Shown: piece after piece, positions 35,539 through 44,203 of the stretch
Layout: the number at the start of each line of letters is the position of its first letter
Position numbering within the stretch: the first letter of the stretch is position 1
NCBI GenBank assembly: GCA_002254365.1
Contig: NIUT01000098.1
Span: 1 to 45,333 of the forward strand
Reading direction: 5' to 3'
DNA length: 45,333 nt
Source of the DNA: Nitrospira sp. UW-LDO-01
GTDB taxonomy: Bacteria > Nitrospirota > Nitrospiria > Nitrospirales > Nitrospiraceae
The notes under the pieces: generated by a model
The model's database searches: none
Told to the model about the DNA's origin: nothing
Seen by the model: only the letters and a program-made list of their open reading frames with translations
Program-made: the position numbers and the translations under genes

Positions 35539-36807
35539 TCAAGAAGGCAAAAGAAGAGGTTGTATCTGGTGAGAAAGAGATGACAGGAGAACGTCATACT
35601 GACTCTTGGATTCCATATTCCGGAGCAGAGCCACTCCTTTTGTCACCTCATCGTCGCCGAGTATCAGCGTGAAGTGGCAGCTGAGTCGGTCGGCTTGACG
35701 AAGGTGGGCTTTTAAGGTTGTTGAACGAAAGTCAGAGACCGCTGATATTCCAGAGAGGCGAAGTTCTTCGAGAGCGGTGACCCCAGCGACAGATCCTTGA
35801 GTACCAAAACCCGCCACATAGATAATCTTATCATGAGGCGATAGGGATTTCTGAGAGTCTGGTAACAACATGGCGATACGTTCGAGCCCAACAGCAAAAC
35901 CGACCGCGGGAGTCGAAGTACCTCCAAGTGTTTCCACAAGCCCGTCGTATCGTCCTCCTGCTCCGACAGCATTCTGGGCCCCAAGGTTCGTCGCGGTGAC
36001 CTCGAAGGTTGTGAGGTTGTAATAATCGAGGCCTCGAACCAGCCGATGGTTCAGGGAATACGGTATCTTGATAAGATCGAGCCCGGCAAGAACTTGAGCA
36101 AAGTAGGAACGTGCGGTCTCTGAAAGGGACTCAGAGAGACGAGGGGCCGGTTCCGTGATGCTGCGACATTCAGGAACTTTGCAATCGAGGACGCGCAGCG
36201 GGTTCGCCATGATGCGGTGTTTACAATTCCCGCACAAACCAGCATTGTGTTCTTTTAAATACTCGACGAGGATCGGACGATAGGCTTCTCGATCAGCGGC
36301 CTGGCCTAGGTTATTGATTTCGAGGGTAAGACTAGGAAGGCCGAGGTCGTGGAGGATACGCCATAGGAGCGCAATAACTTCAACATCAGCTCGAGGATCC
36401 GCCATTCCATACGATTCCACACCGAATTGGTGAAACTGCCTCAGCCGGCCAGCCTGGGGGCGTTCGTGGCGGAACATTGGCCCAGTATAGAAATATTTTT
36501 GAGGCACCGGGATCGCAGCGCGATTGTGCTCAACATAAGCCCGAACAGTACCGGCAGTTCCCTCCGGTCGAAGAGTCAACGAGGTGCCGTCCCGGTCTTG
36601 AAATGTATACATCTCTTTCTCAACGATGTCTGTGGATGCACCGATACTCCGTGCAAATAATGTGGTCACCTCAAAGATCGGAATACGAATTTCATGAAAT
36701 CCGTATCTGGTCGCCCATCGCCTCGCAGACTCTTCGATGAATCGCCAGCGAGGGGTTTCTTCCGGCAATAGATCTTTGACGCCTTTAATACCTTTAATCA
36801 CGGACAC
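35539..36807 (-). CDS. hisS: histidyl-tRNA synthetase
   Basis: 422-residue class II synthetase charging tRNA-His. Motif 2 appears as MFRHERPQAGRLRQFHQFGVE, and the histidine-specific blocks are LVRGLDYYNLTTFEV and AVGAGGRYDGLVE, with motif 3 GFAVGLERI. The C-terminal anticodon-binding domain is at about residues 325-422. The GTG start at 36807 has AGGAG eight bases before. The region from hisS towards oriC is visibly richer in A and T than most of the window. Confidence 0.95.
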   Translation of the reverse strand: MSVIKGIKGVKDLLPEETPRWRFIEESARRWATRYGFHEIRIPIFEVTTLFARSIGASTDIVEKEMYTFQDRDGTSLTLRPEGTAGTVRAYVEHNRAAIPVPQKYFYTGPMFRHERPQAGRLRQFHQFGVESYGMADPRADVEVIALLWRILHDLGLPSLTLEINNLGQAADREAYRPILVEYLKEHNAGLCGNCKHRIMANPLRVLDCKVPECRSITEPAPRLSESLSETARSYFAQVLAGLDLIKIPYSLNHRLVRGLDYYNLTTFEVTATNLGAQNAVGAGGRYDGLVETLGGTSTPAVGFAVGLERIAMLLPDSQKSLSPHDKIIYVAGFGTQGSVAGVTALEELRLSGISAVSDFRSTTLKAHLRQADRLSCHFTLILGDDEVTKGVALLRNMESKSQYDVLLSSLSHQIQPLLLPS

Positions 36808-36937
36808 GGAGTCATCTCCTTAACGTATGTGCCTGTCCTGCTGCGGAGTTCGCGCGGACTATAGCGGCGGCCTCGGCGGCAAGTCAACGGCGTGAAGCTT
36901 GCACCGTTCCACATCGAGAGGTATAGTGCCCACTTCT

Positions 36938-38428
36938 ATGAACCAAGATCAATCAGGGCGTCGGGTCTTAGCCTTGGCCCCCATGCCTCCTGAGAAGTCC
37001 GCCTATGCGTTGGCACGGTACAGCCGTTCTCCCGACTCCATCGAGCAGAGTATTCGATGGGTGCATGGACACTCGTCGGAAAATTTTTGGGAGCAGTTTT
37101 ATTTTGATTACGGACATGCGTCGATCGCCGACCTTGGGCACGTCATTGTCTGCTTCGAGGAGATTTCGGAACTGGCCGCGATTCGCCTGGAAGATGAACC
37201 GCTGTGGGACGGTCAGGCAAAATCCAGCCGCTATCAAAACTTTGCTTCGAGCCGATGGTACATCCCAGGCCAAATTCGTGGAAGTGAAACCGAGGCCCTG
37301 TATGAAGGGATTCTTCGAAGCCTTGGTGATGTGTACCGGCTCCTGCACGAGCCTTTGACGCAATTCCTTGGCGACCGCGAGCCACGGCCTGAGTCGATGA
37401 AACAGGCCGACTATGACCGGACGATTGCGGCCAGAGCCTTTGATGTTACGAGATATTTACTTCCCCTTGCGGCCAAGACCAATGTCGGTCAGGTCGTCAG
37501 TATCCGGACGTTGGAGAAACAGATCACACGGCTCCTGTCGTCGCAGCTCCCGGAGTTACGGGCGATCGGGGAAGATTTGAAGGATGCCTGTCAACGTCCA
37601 CCGGTAAATGTATGGAGTGACCTCTGTGGACAGACGGGAGGAGGGCTGAGCGACCCTCTGGCGCCGACCCTGGCCCGGCATGCCAAGGTAAATGTCTACC
37701 AAGAAACCGTGTATACCGATCTTGCTCGCCATGCGAAAGAAGCCCTACGCGGCACGGGGTTGGATCAGCCTGGGACGTGGGGAGCGGTGGAGTCGGTCGA
37801 GCTGGTGGACCCTCATCATCCGGTCGACGAAATTGTCGCGACATTGCTCTACCGTGTCTCACAGGCGCCCTATCGAAAAATCCTCGAGGTGGTGAGAGAG
37901 TGGACTGAGAAGGAAAAACAGGCGACCATCGAAGTGGCCATGAGACAGCGTAGTCCATACGACGAACTGATCAAAGAGTTCCGCAGCGGCTATGCCTTCA
38001 CCTTCGACATCCTGATGGATATCGGTGCGTGGCGGGACATGCATCGCCATCGACGGTGCCAGCAAGTGCAACAGAATTTCACGACCGTACATGGTTACGA
38101 TGTCCCACAGGCGTTGATCGATGCCGGGTTGGATCAGGAGTATCGGCAGGCAATGGATGCCGTGCGCCAGGATATCGAATCGCTGAGGAAGAAGGACCAG
38201 GAAGCCTCGCTCTACGCCATTCCATTTGGCTTCAAAGTCCGGTGCTTGTTTAAAATGGACTATGCGGAAGCGGAATATATCAGCAAGCTCCGGTCCGGCG
38301 TGAAAGGCCATTGGTCGTACAGAACGGTGGCCTGGCAGATGAAACAACAACTGGCCAAGAAGTTTCCCTTCCTCGGCGAACAAATCCAGGCGACCCCGCC
38401 TGATGTCCAAGACGCGCTGACTCGATAA
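36938..38428 (+). CDS. duplicated ThyX-like (flavin-dependent thymidylate synthase fold) protein
   Basis: 496-residue protein with two ThyX-like halves, about twice the usual ThyX length. Half 1 has FYFDYGHASIADLGHVIVCFEEISE and SSRYQNF, then LPLAAKTNVGQVVSIRTLEKQI. Half 2 has YDELIKEFRSGYAFTFDILMDIGAW and RHRRCQQVQQNF. The ThyX signature RHRxxSxNExSxRY is incomplete in each: half 1 keeps only the SxRY end, half 2 only RHR. So it may bind flavin or nucleotide without being a normal dTMP synthase. ATG at 36938 chosen over an earlier alternative start. Divergent from hisS. Confidence 0.8.
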   Translation: MNQDQSGRRVLALAPMPPEKSAYALARYSRSPDSIEQSIRWVHGHSSENFWEQFYFDYGHASIADLGHVIVCFEEISELAAIRLEDEPLWDGQAKSSRYQNFASSRWYIPGQIRGSETEALYEGILRSLGDVYRLLHEPLTQFLGDREPRPESMKQADYDRTIAARAFDVTRYLLPLAAKTNVGQVVSIRTLEKQITRLLSSQLPELRAIGEDLKDACQRPPVNVWSDLCGQTGGGLSDPLAPTLARHAKVNVYQETVYTDLARHAKEALRGTGLDQPGTWGAVESVELVDPHHPVDEIVATLLYRVSQAPYRKILEVVREWTEKEKQATIEVAMRQRSPYDELIKEFRSGYAFTFDILMDIGAWRDMHRHRRCQQVQQNFTTVHGYDVPQALIDAGLDQEYRQAMDAVRQDIESLRKKDQEASLYAIPFGFKVRCLFKMDYAEAEYISKLRSGVKGHWSYRTVAWQMKQQLAKKFPFLGEQIQATPPDVQDALTR

Positions 38429-38444
38429 GATCCTCGTACCGCTC

Positions 38445-39476
38445 ATGCACACCCATCAGGAACAATCCGAAGCCGCCATTGTGGCTGGATCTTGGGACAC
38501 TCTCTTTACCGAGGCTCTGGCTTGGAGCCGAGATCCAGACGGAGCGAAGGACCCGCGCCCTCTCTTTGCCCGGAATGTGGTGTACCTCGTGCAGGGTCGT
38601 TTTGCCGAGGCGTGGAAGACCCATGCGCTCTGTCTTGAAGCCCAGGAACACATCACGACCGTGGGGAGTTGGGTGAATAACTTGCTCGAGCGGTATGGGG
38701 ACAGCGGCTATACCTATCTCGTCAAAGGCTTGTTTCTCGCCCAGTCTGGGCAATCCCAACAATCGATGGGATCATACGCGGAAGCCGCAAGATTGCTTCC
38801 ACAATCTGCCTATCCTCACTACTTCCTTGCGCAGATTCACGAACGGGCCGGCCATCTCGAGATGGCGATCAAAGAGTATCGTGAAGCCGTCCGACTGGCT
38901 CCGGACTATGCGCCAGCCCGGATGAATCTGGGCGTGGCCTATCAAGACCAGGGGCGGCTGGAGATGGCGATCAAAGAGTATCGTGAGGTGATCAAGCTCA
39001 CCCCGAACGATTCCGCCGCGCATTCCAATCTCGGCTGTGCTCTGGCTGAGCAAGGGAAGATGGAACCAGCGGTGCAATCCTACAAGACGGCGTTGAAGCT
39101 GAACCCCCAGGACGCCGAAGTATATTTTGCGTTGGGCGGCCTCTACGAAACACGCGGTCGTCTGGACCTGGCACAACGAAGCTATCAAGATGCGCTCAAT
39201 GCCGATCCGGATTTTGGCGCCGCCCATTCGGCCCTCGGCTGGCTCGCGCTCGGCAAGCATCGACTTCAAGAAGCGGCGGATATCTTCAGCCGGGCACTCA
39301 AGTGCAACGAGGAAGACGCCAGCGCCTACCACGGCATCGCCGAAATCTACGCGATCCGCGGCAAACGCCAGAGCGCGATGGAAAACTACACGAAGGCGCT
39401 GAAGTACTATCGCGATCCAGAAAAACGGAATCAAATTATGAATCAGCTGTTCCAGGAGGGGCAGGTTGGGGATTGA
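38445..39476 (+). CDS. TPR-repeat protein
   Basis: 343-residue soluble protein with at least six tetratricopeptide repeats from about residue 85 to 320, e.g. AHLEMAIKEYREAVRLAPDY and the near-copy GRLEMAIKEYREVIKLTPND, then KMEPAVQSYKTALKLNPQD. The first 80 residues are not obviously repeats. TPRs mediate protein contacts; no specific partner is indicated. It starts 16 bases after the ThyX-like gene, so the two are probably co-transcribed. Confidence 0.88.
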   Translation: MHTHQEQSEAAIVAGSWDTLFTEALAWSRDPDGAKDPRPLFARNVVYLVQGRFAEAWKTHALCLEAQEHITTVGSWVNNLLERYGDSGYTYLVKGLFLAQSGQSQQSMGSYAEAARLLPQSAYPHYFLAQIHERAGHLEMAIKEYREAVRLAPDYAPARMNLGVAYQDQGRLEMAIKEYREVIKLTPNDSAAHSNLGCALAEQGKMEPAVQSYKTALKLNPQDAEVYFALGGLYETRGRLDLAQRSYQDALNADPDFGAAHSALGWLALGKHRLQEAADIFSRALKCNEEDASAYHGIAEIYAIRGKRQSAMENYTKALKYYRDPEKRNQIMNQLFQEGQVGD

Positions 39477-39600
39477 AAACGACGGCTAATCCTTTAGTAA
39501 TGAATTTTTGAGAGCTATTATTATAATGTGCGAGAAGATCGTCTCATGAGTAGGAGGGTAGAATACAGAGGGCGAAGAAGGAGAAAAGCTGAAGAAAACG

Positions 39601-39870
39601 TTACAGCTCCCGGATAGCGCCCTGCAGCACAGTAATCTGTGTCGTGGGATCGCCCGTCGCTTGCAGCTCGTTGCGGATCTGATCCTTGAGATACGATGAA
39701 TAGCCGACGCGGTCGATGAGAAAGTCGAGAAAACGTTCGGCCGGCAACAGGCTCTGTTCCTTGAGTTCGTCGATGGTCTCGTCGCTCACAGGGACGTACG
39801 TGCTACCGATATGGAAAACCACGTTGTAGTGGCGTCCTGTCGCAATTCTCTCAAATCGCAAGCCCTTCAC
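39601..39870 (-). CDS. small conserved hypothetical protein
   Basis: 89-residue protein, start GTG at 39870 with GAGGAGG five bases before. The longer frame upstream runs into a palindromic repeat and is not used. Sequence: VVFHIGSTYVPVSDETIDEL, then LLPAERFLDFLIDRVGYSSYLKDQI and a LQATGD tail. No family recognised; mixed alpha/beta composition without membrane segment. The repeat immediately upstream leaves little room for its promoter, which may lie within the repeat. Confidence 0.7.
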   Translation of the reverse strand: MKGLRFERIATGRHYNVVFHIGSTYVPVSDETIDELKEQSLLPAERFLDFLIDRVGYSSYLKDQIRNELQATGDPTTQITVLQGAIREL

Positions 39871-39881
39871 GGATCCTCCTC

Positions 39882-40009
39882 TGCAGGATGTTGAAAAACT
39901 CCCTGCCAGCTTCATTCTCGCATCGCGCGATACCTCAACATACCCCGAAGTATGCCTCAGCATCTCACTCGCTGCGGCCTTGCTGGATGGTCTTTGTGAA
40001 CATCCTGCA
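39882..40009 (+). repeat. palindromic intergenic repeat, family R1, copy C
   Basis: About 128 bases with terminal inverted repeats TGCAGGATGTTGAAAAA and TTTGTGAACATCCTGCA. Inside are CAGCTTCATTCTCGCATCGC, CCTCAACATACCCC with ATAC/GTAT mini-hairpin, and CGCTGCGGCCTTGCTGGATG. It is the best preserved of the four copies. It lies in the divergent gap between the 89-residue gene and the helicase relative. Confidence 0.75.
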
Positions 40010-40151
40010 AGTGCTCAGAGAAACGGTGCATTCTAGACAAGGTCGAGTCGTGAAGACAAGGGCAACCTTCAGCCCACCGTTGTGGACAGTGATGGCGATG
40101 GGCATTTATCATAACTACCCTGTTGATTGGACGTATCGGTGAGATGAAACT

Positions 40152-41633
40152 GTGATGACCGCGGCGGAGCTGATCGAATCGTGGATCGTAAACCTTGAAG
40201 GCGAGCATGCGCGTCTGCTTGAAAGCGGACAGGATGCTCCGATCACTGCCTCACAGGGACGACTCGTCAGGACGACCGGTGGGCTGCATCAGTACGAATT
40301 TGTCGTACCCAATGGGGTCAGGATGCCGATCGACCTTCCGATCTCGCTCGTCCCTGCCGATGACACGGATACGACCGAGGGAATTGTACTGTGTCAAACG
40401 GGCCAATCGATTCTGGTTCAACTGGTCGATCACCTCGGAAGTGAAGGCCCTTCTGTCACACTAGTTCCAGACCAAGCTGGACTGGTTGGTACGGCGGTGG
40501 CTCGTCTGAAAGAGATTCTGACGAAGCCTGATCTGTACCACCTTGGGCCGGCCGAGCGGTTAGCGGCGCTCCTCCAGATGCCGGCCGTGGAGGTGGGAAC
40601 ATCCTCCGCTAGCTCCTCCGTCTTCACAACTGTGTGGTCAGATGACCGAGCGGTCCGTCGGCAGAAGCTTGGGGCTCTGGCAATGGACCTGGTTCGAGCC
40701 AACAAGCGCATCCTGTTGCTCAGCCCCAGCCATGAAGCCAGTGACGAGCTTGTCGGGATGGTAGGGCGCACCATGAAGGCGGGCGGATTGAACCCCAGAA
40801 CATGGGTGACGCGCTATGAACTGCCGATTGTCCCGCAAGCCGCTGGCCTTGACCTTCAAGAGCTGGGCTTTGAAGCACAGATGCATCAATTCTATGCCAA
40901 GTCACAGGGCGATAAGGCTTCGTTAAGGCAAAAGTACGACCGGTTTCGAGAGTTGGCTCCGTTTCTGTCCCAGAAGGAAGCAAAACAAAGGGATTTGGAT
41001 GAAGTCCGGCTCTTGGAATGGCGCCTGGTGACGCAGTTCCGAGAGTTTCAGGTCAAGCTGGCTGGGGTCGACACCACACTCAAAGAATTTGAAACGCTCC
41101 CACTGTTTCAACGTCTCGCGATGCAGGCCGTTGGGAAAAATGTGGACTCGCTCAAACAGTACCGTGCCCTGTATCAGAGTCAGCTGGATCGCCTGAACAG
41201 CGAGATCGATCTTGCAAAAGGGCGGATTCAGCAGTTGGTTCCGGAAGCCGCAGTGCCTCGAGGACAGCGTGCTGAGTGTGAGGACCTTAAGGAGCAGATT
41301 ACGAAACTCGGTGGGACCAAGAAAGTCCGTGAGCTCCTCGCGGCTGAGGAAAATCCGAATCGCCAGGCCTTTGTCCAGAATCGACGGCTGGTTGCCGCAA
41401 CGCCTACGCGAGTCGCGACCGATCCGTTGTTCGGCCGCGTGCGGTTCGATGTGCTCATGGTCGATGAGGCTCCGCAGATTGCGGTGCCGTCCCTGCTGGC
41501 CGCGGCCGGACTCGTCCGTGAACGCATCATTGTCAGCGGCGATCCTCAGGACATCGGTGCAGCCGGGCAATGGGCGATGCCTGAAGAGGGAGCCCGGACT
41601 GCTTCGGAAACCGCTCCCGTACCTCTTGCTTGA
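40152..41633 (+). CDS. SF1 helicase-like protein lacking Walker A
   Basis: 493-residue relative of DNA2/UPF1-type superfamily 1 helicases. Recognisable are motif Ia (ILLLSPSHEASDEL, near residue 200), a long helical insert (260-385), motif II as FDVLMVDEAPQI near 440 and motif III as IIVSGDPQDI near 470. Where the P-loop should be, the chain reads VFTTVWSDDRAVRRQKLG, with no GxGKT. The second RecA domain (motifs IV-VI) is absent; the protein stops ~20 residues after motif III. So ATP-driven unwinding is unlikely. It may be a decayed helicase or a DNA/RNA-binding derivative. Start GTG 40152 or ATG 40155. Confidence 0.7.
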   Translation: MMTAAELIESWIVNLEGEHARLLESGQDAPITASQGRLVRTTGGLHQYEFVVPNGVRMPIDLPISLVPADDTDTTEGIVLCQTGQSILVQLVDHLGSEGPSVTLVPDQAGLVGTAVARLKEILTKPDLYHLGPAERLAALLQMPAVEVGTSSASSSVFTTVWSDDRAVRRQKLGALAMDLVRANKRILLLSPSHEASDELVGMVGRTMKAGGLNPRTWVTRYELPIVPQAAGLDLQELGFEAQMHQFYAKSQGDKASLRQKYDRFRELAPFLSQKEAKQRDLDEVRLLEWRLVTQFREFQVKLAGVDTTLKEFETLPLFQRLAMQAVGKNVDSLKQYRALYQSQLDRLNSEIDLAKGRIQQLVPEAAVPRGQRAECEDLKEQITKLGGTKKVRELLAAEENPNRQAFVQNRRLVAATPTRVATDPLFGRVRFDVLMVDEAPQIAVPSLLAAAGLVRERIIVSGDPQDIGAAGQWAMPEEGARTASETAPVPLA

Positions 41634-41753
41634 CGTGGGTGAGGAGAATTCAGGATAATCGCCCGTCTCGCGGCATGGCATGCAAGGGGAGTTTATGCAT
41701 GGCTGTCAGTAAGCCGCAAAGGCCACCTGGTTCAGGTGGCAATCGAACTCCGC

Positions 41754-41878
41754 ACAGGCTGCTCAAAATGGGTTCCACCAGGGCCGCAACGAGCGAGGGG
41801 CTAAGGCGTACGGGAGGGTAGTACGTCGAGGATCCGAGCGATGTGAGAACGACGGTGGAAGCCATTTTCAGCAACCTC
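41754..41878 (-). repeat. palindromic intergenic repeat, family R1, copy D
   Basis: Minus-strand copy ending five bases before tRNA-Leu. Read on minus: GTTGCTGAAAATGG, GTCGTTCTCACATCGCTCGG, a GTAC...GTAC mini-hairpin, CGCTCGTTGCGGCCCTGG, and CCATTTTGAGCAGCCTG. Termini are imperfect inverted repeats. The order of words equals copies A-C. Confidence 0.7.
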
Positions 41879-41882
41879 TAGA

Positions 41883-41968
41883 GCCGAAGTGGTGGAATGG
41901 CAGACACGCCAGCCTCAGGAGCTGGTGCTCGCAAGGGCGTCCGGGTTCAACTCCCGGCTTCGGCACCA
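41883..41968 (+). tRNA. tRNA-Leu (anticodon CAG)
   Basis: Cloverleaf of 86 nt including an encoded CCA. Acceptor arms GCCGAAG and CTTCGGC pair fully with discriminator A. The anticodon stem CCAGC/GCTGG encloses CTCAGGA, giving anticodon CAG. The long variable arm (TGCTCGCAAGGGCGT) marks class II, and the T arm is CCGGG-TTCAACT-CCCGG. Reads CUG codons. Confidence 0.95.
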
Positions 41969-42094
41969 CAACACGTTTCCCTTTCCTGACCAAGAAGTGC
42001 ATCGTTAAACCCCTTCAGGTGTCTGGCTGGGCTGAATGGGGAAGTAACTCTTGGGTGAACAGGCCATTATCTACCCAATGAGGAACCGGTGATC

Positions 42095-42361
42095 ATGGTC
42101 TCACCAGGAGTGTACCGTCACCATAAGGGTCAGCAGTATGAAGTCTTGGGGGTTGCCAGACATTCAGAAACGGAAGAGGAGTTTGTTGTGTACCGGGCTT
42201 TGTATGGCGATCGGGGGCTCTGGATAAGACCCCTCGCCATGTTTACCGAGAGCGTCGAGAAGGGAGGCGTCTCTGTTCCGCGCTTTTCACGAATAAATGA
42301 GAACACAGGAGAAGACGAGACGGGAAGGTGGATGAGATCGTCTCAGACTCCTACTTCTTAA
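42095..42361 (+). CDS. DUF1653 family protein
   Basis: 88-residue DUF1653 protein. The hallmark sequence is well kept: PGVYRHHKGQQYEVLGVARH, SETEEEFVVYRALYGD, LWIRPLAMFTE, and the PRF motif near residue 70. The function of the family is unknown. ATG at 42095 lies nine bases after GAGGAA; a GTG at 42089 is the alternative. It follows tRNA-Leu by ~125 bases and is monocistronic. The 293 bases to the next gene hold only an unconvincing 77-codon frame. Confidence 0.88.
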   Translation: MVSPGVYRHHKGQQYEVLGVARHSETEEEFVVYRALYGDRGLWIRPLAMFTESVEKGGVSVPRFSRINENTGEDETGRWMRSSQTPTS

Positions 42362-42654
42362 CCCAGCGACACTCGTTCAAGACGTTCCTTCTCTGACAAT
42401 AGTGAAATCTATCTCGTGTGACGCCTGTGCTGACTCATGGCCAATCAATCACTACTTCTTACAACGTTCCACGTATCATCCGCAGTCTCCAAAATGGTAT
42501 TTTGATGACAGCTCGGTCAGGTTCGACAACAATGAACTGTGTCCTGAGGGATTCACTTGCGGAGAATGGGAAGGTATAAGAAGCCGCTATCAGATTATCC
42601 CTGGCGAGTCGGTCGGCGTCACGAGAAATGATTAGGATGAAAGGTAGGGATGTC

Positions 42655-43209
42655 ATGAGGCGACTTGTGCTCGCAGGAGTTTTACTTCTGATCCATGCGA
42701 CAATTGCGACGGCGGTGGAACCACTGACTAATGCTCCGAAGCCAGTCATCCCTCAGAGATCGATCCCCCTCGCTGGGGAGGAACCCTACGAAGCGTTAAA
42801 GCGAGGAGACTACCGAGTCGCGGCTGGACTCTTCCGTCCGCAGGCGGAAAAGGGGGATGTGCGGGCGCAGTACAATCTTGGGCTTCTCTATGCCAGCGGG
42901 TTGGGGGTGATGCAAGACAACCAGGCAGCCTTGAAATGGCATCGGATGGCGGCGGGCCAGGGCCACGCCGGGGCGCAAAATGAGCTCGCGCAGATGTACG
43001 CCAAAGGGCAGGGGGTTCAACCAGATTCAGTTCGAGCCTATGTGTGGTACAGCGTCGCCGGGGAATCGTCGACCGGCGGATCGAAGACGGAAATCATGAA
43101 AGATCGAGACCATATGGCGAAGCGTATGACGCCTGCTCAGATCCAGAAAGCCGAAGACCTGACCAAACAGTGTCTCGAATCGCAACTGAAGAAGTGTGGT
43201 GAGAAATAG
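42655..43209 (+). CDS. secreted Sel1-repeat protein
   Basis: 184-residue protein with a signal peptide (MRRLVLAGVLLLIHATIATA). The mature part has Sel1-like repeats: GDYRVAAGLFRPQAEKGDVRAQYNLGLLYASGLGV, then NQAALKWHRMAAGQGHAGAQ, and NELAQMYAKGQGVQPDSVRAYVWYSVA. These helical hairpins usually mediate protein contacts in the periplasm. A C-terminal helix with two cysteines ends the protein. The ATG at 42655 follows AGGTAGGG; in-frame ATGs at 42628 and 42637 would lengthen the signal peptide start. Confidence 0.85.
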   Translation: MRRLVLAGVLLLIHATIATAVEPLTNAPKPVIPQRSIPLAGEEPYEALKRGDYRVAAGLFRPQAEKGDVRAQYNLGLLYASGLGVMQDNQAALKWHRMAAGQGHAGAQNELAQMYAKGQGVQPDSVRAYVWYSVAGESSTGGSKTEIMKDRDHMAKRMTPAQIQKAEDLTKQCLESQLKKCGEK

Positions 43210-43354
43210 AGTGCTCACCAGAGCCTGAGGTTGCTGCCTCGATACATGACATCCGGCTCGATTACCGCGATAGCACCCCATCACTCGCAGCTTTTCTACG
43301 ACCGCAGAGTTGCCATGTTACACCGGAGGAGGCCACGGTGTGGCCATTACAACC

Positions 43355-43380
43355 TTGACAGGTGATGCATAGATAATGCA
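43355..43380 (+). promoter_or_regulatory. vapBC promoter with operator palindrome
   Basis: TTGACA at 43355-43360 is a perfect -35 word; the -10 is poor. Immediately after it lies the palindrome TGCAT-AGATA-ATGCA (43366-43380), a likely operator for the ribbon-helix-helix antitoxin, just before the vapB start. Confidence 0.5.
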
Positions 43381-43391
43381 CATTCATGCAT

Positions 43392-43583
43392 ATGCGAACC
43401 ACGCTCAATATTGACGATCAGCTCATCAAGCGGGCCGTGCGACTGACCGGTGTTCAAGAAAAAACCCAGCTCGTGCGTATGGGACTTGAGGCTCTGATTT
43501 CACGCGAAGCCGCGAAGCGACTCGCTCGTCTTGGAGGTACGGAGCCCCATCTCAAAACCATACATCGGCGCCGGTCGGCATAA
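43392..43583 (+). CDS. vapB: VapB-type antitoxin
   Basis: 63-residue ribbon-helix-helix antitoxin: RTTLNIDDQLIKRAVRLTGV is the DNA-binding strand and first helix, followed by KTQLVRMGLEALI. The C-terminal basic tail (LKTIHRRRSA) would embrace the toxin. Start ATG at 43392 is preferred over 43386. The gene ends two bases before vapC starts, the usual coupled layout. It would repress its own promoter through the palindrome upstream. Confidence 0.85.
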   Translation: MRTTLNIDDQLIKRAVRLTGVQEKTQLVRMGLEALISREAAKRLARLGGTEPHLKTIHRRRSA

Positions 43584-43585
43584 GC

Positions 43586-43957
43586 ATGCCAACATTGGTC
43601 GATACCTCGGTATGGGTCGATCACTTCCGCAATGACTTGCCCACGTTACGACATCTACTGGATCAAGACCTAGTCGTCTGCCACCCACTCGTTATTGGGG
43701 AATTAGCCTGCGGTACCATGAAACGTCGGGCAGAAGTTCTCGGATCCCTGACAGCGCTACCGACAGCGCCCACTATCGAATATGAGGAGCTACTGACGTT
43801 CATTGACACTCACAAGCTGTTTGGGTGGGGCTTGGGTTGGATCGATGTGCATCTCCTCGCCTCGAGCGTACTGGAGGGTGTGACGCTGTGGACCCTTGAT
43901 CAGTCCTTGCGTCATGCCGCCAAGAAACTTTGTTGTATCTTCGAAGCGTCAACCTGA
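43586..43957 (+). CDS. vapC: VapC PIN-domain toxin
   Basis: 123-residue PIN-domain ribonuclease. The acidic site is complete: Asp6 (LVDTSVW), Glu39 (VIGELACG), Asp87 (GWIDVHLL) and Asp105 (TLDQSL). VapC toxins cut specific RNAs, typically tRNA or rRNA, when antitoxin is lost. The gene begins two bases after the vapB stop with no separate ribosome site, so it is translationally coupled. Target not predictable. Confidence 0.88.
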   Translation: MPTLVDTSVWVDHFRNDLPTLRHLLDQDLVVCHPLVIGELACGTMKRRAEVLGSLTALPTAPTIEYEELLTFIDTHKLFGWGLGWIDVHLLASSVLEGVTLWTLDQSLRHAAKKLCCIFEAST

Positions 43958-44123
43958 TCAGCCTATCCCATCCGAGTGGCATCGCCAGCTTATCAATGCA
44001 CCTTCACGGAGTAGGTAGTCCCGGTTCTCCTGACAGCCGACCTCATCCTGGTTCCAAATCCTCAGCTTCCCACTTTTCCTTCATCGTGAAAGTGCGTAGA
44101 ATCTGGCGAGGAGACATCAGAAT

Positions 44124-44179
44124 CCGTTCGTGGTGAGCCCTTCGTCTGGCTCAGAACAGGCCAGTCGAACCACGAGCGG
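44124..44179. repeat. short palindromic repeat (second family)
   Basis: CCGTTCGTGGT and ACCACGAGCGG form an inverted repeat with one mismatch, enclosing GAGCCCTTCGTCTGGCTC. The core is related in wording to the TTCGACAAGCTCAGCACGAACG piece inside the element at 13738-13882. It lies ~25 bases before the TIR-FGE gene. Confidence 0.6.
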
Positions 44180-44203
44180 GCAGTACTCGCTATATTGCGG
44201 CCT

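Noticed and set aside
41722-41740. 8-bp perfect hairpin GCCACCTG/CAGGTGGC as a terminator
   Set aside because: No T-run follows on either strand and it lies ~90 bases from the nearest stop; it may belong to the margin of repeat copy D.
42402-42635. 77-codon frame before the Sel1-repeat gene
   Set aside because: GTG start without ribosome site, no recognisable family, and overlap with the possible 5' end of the next gene.
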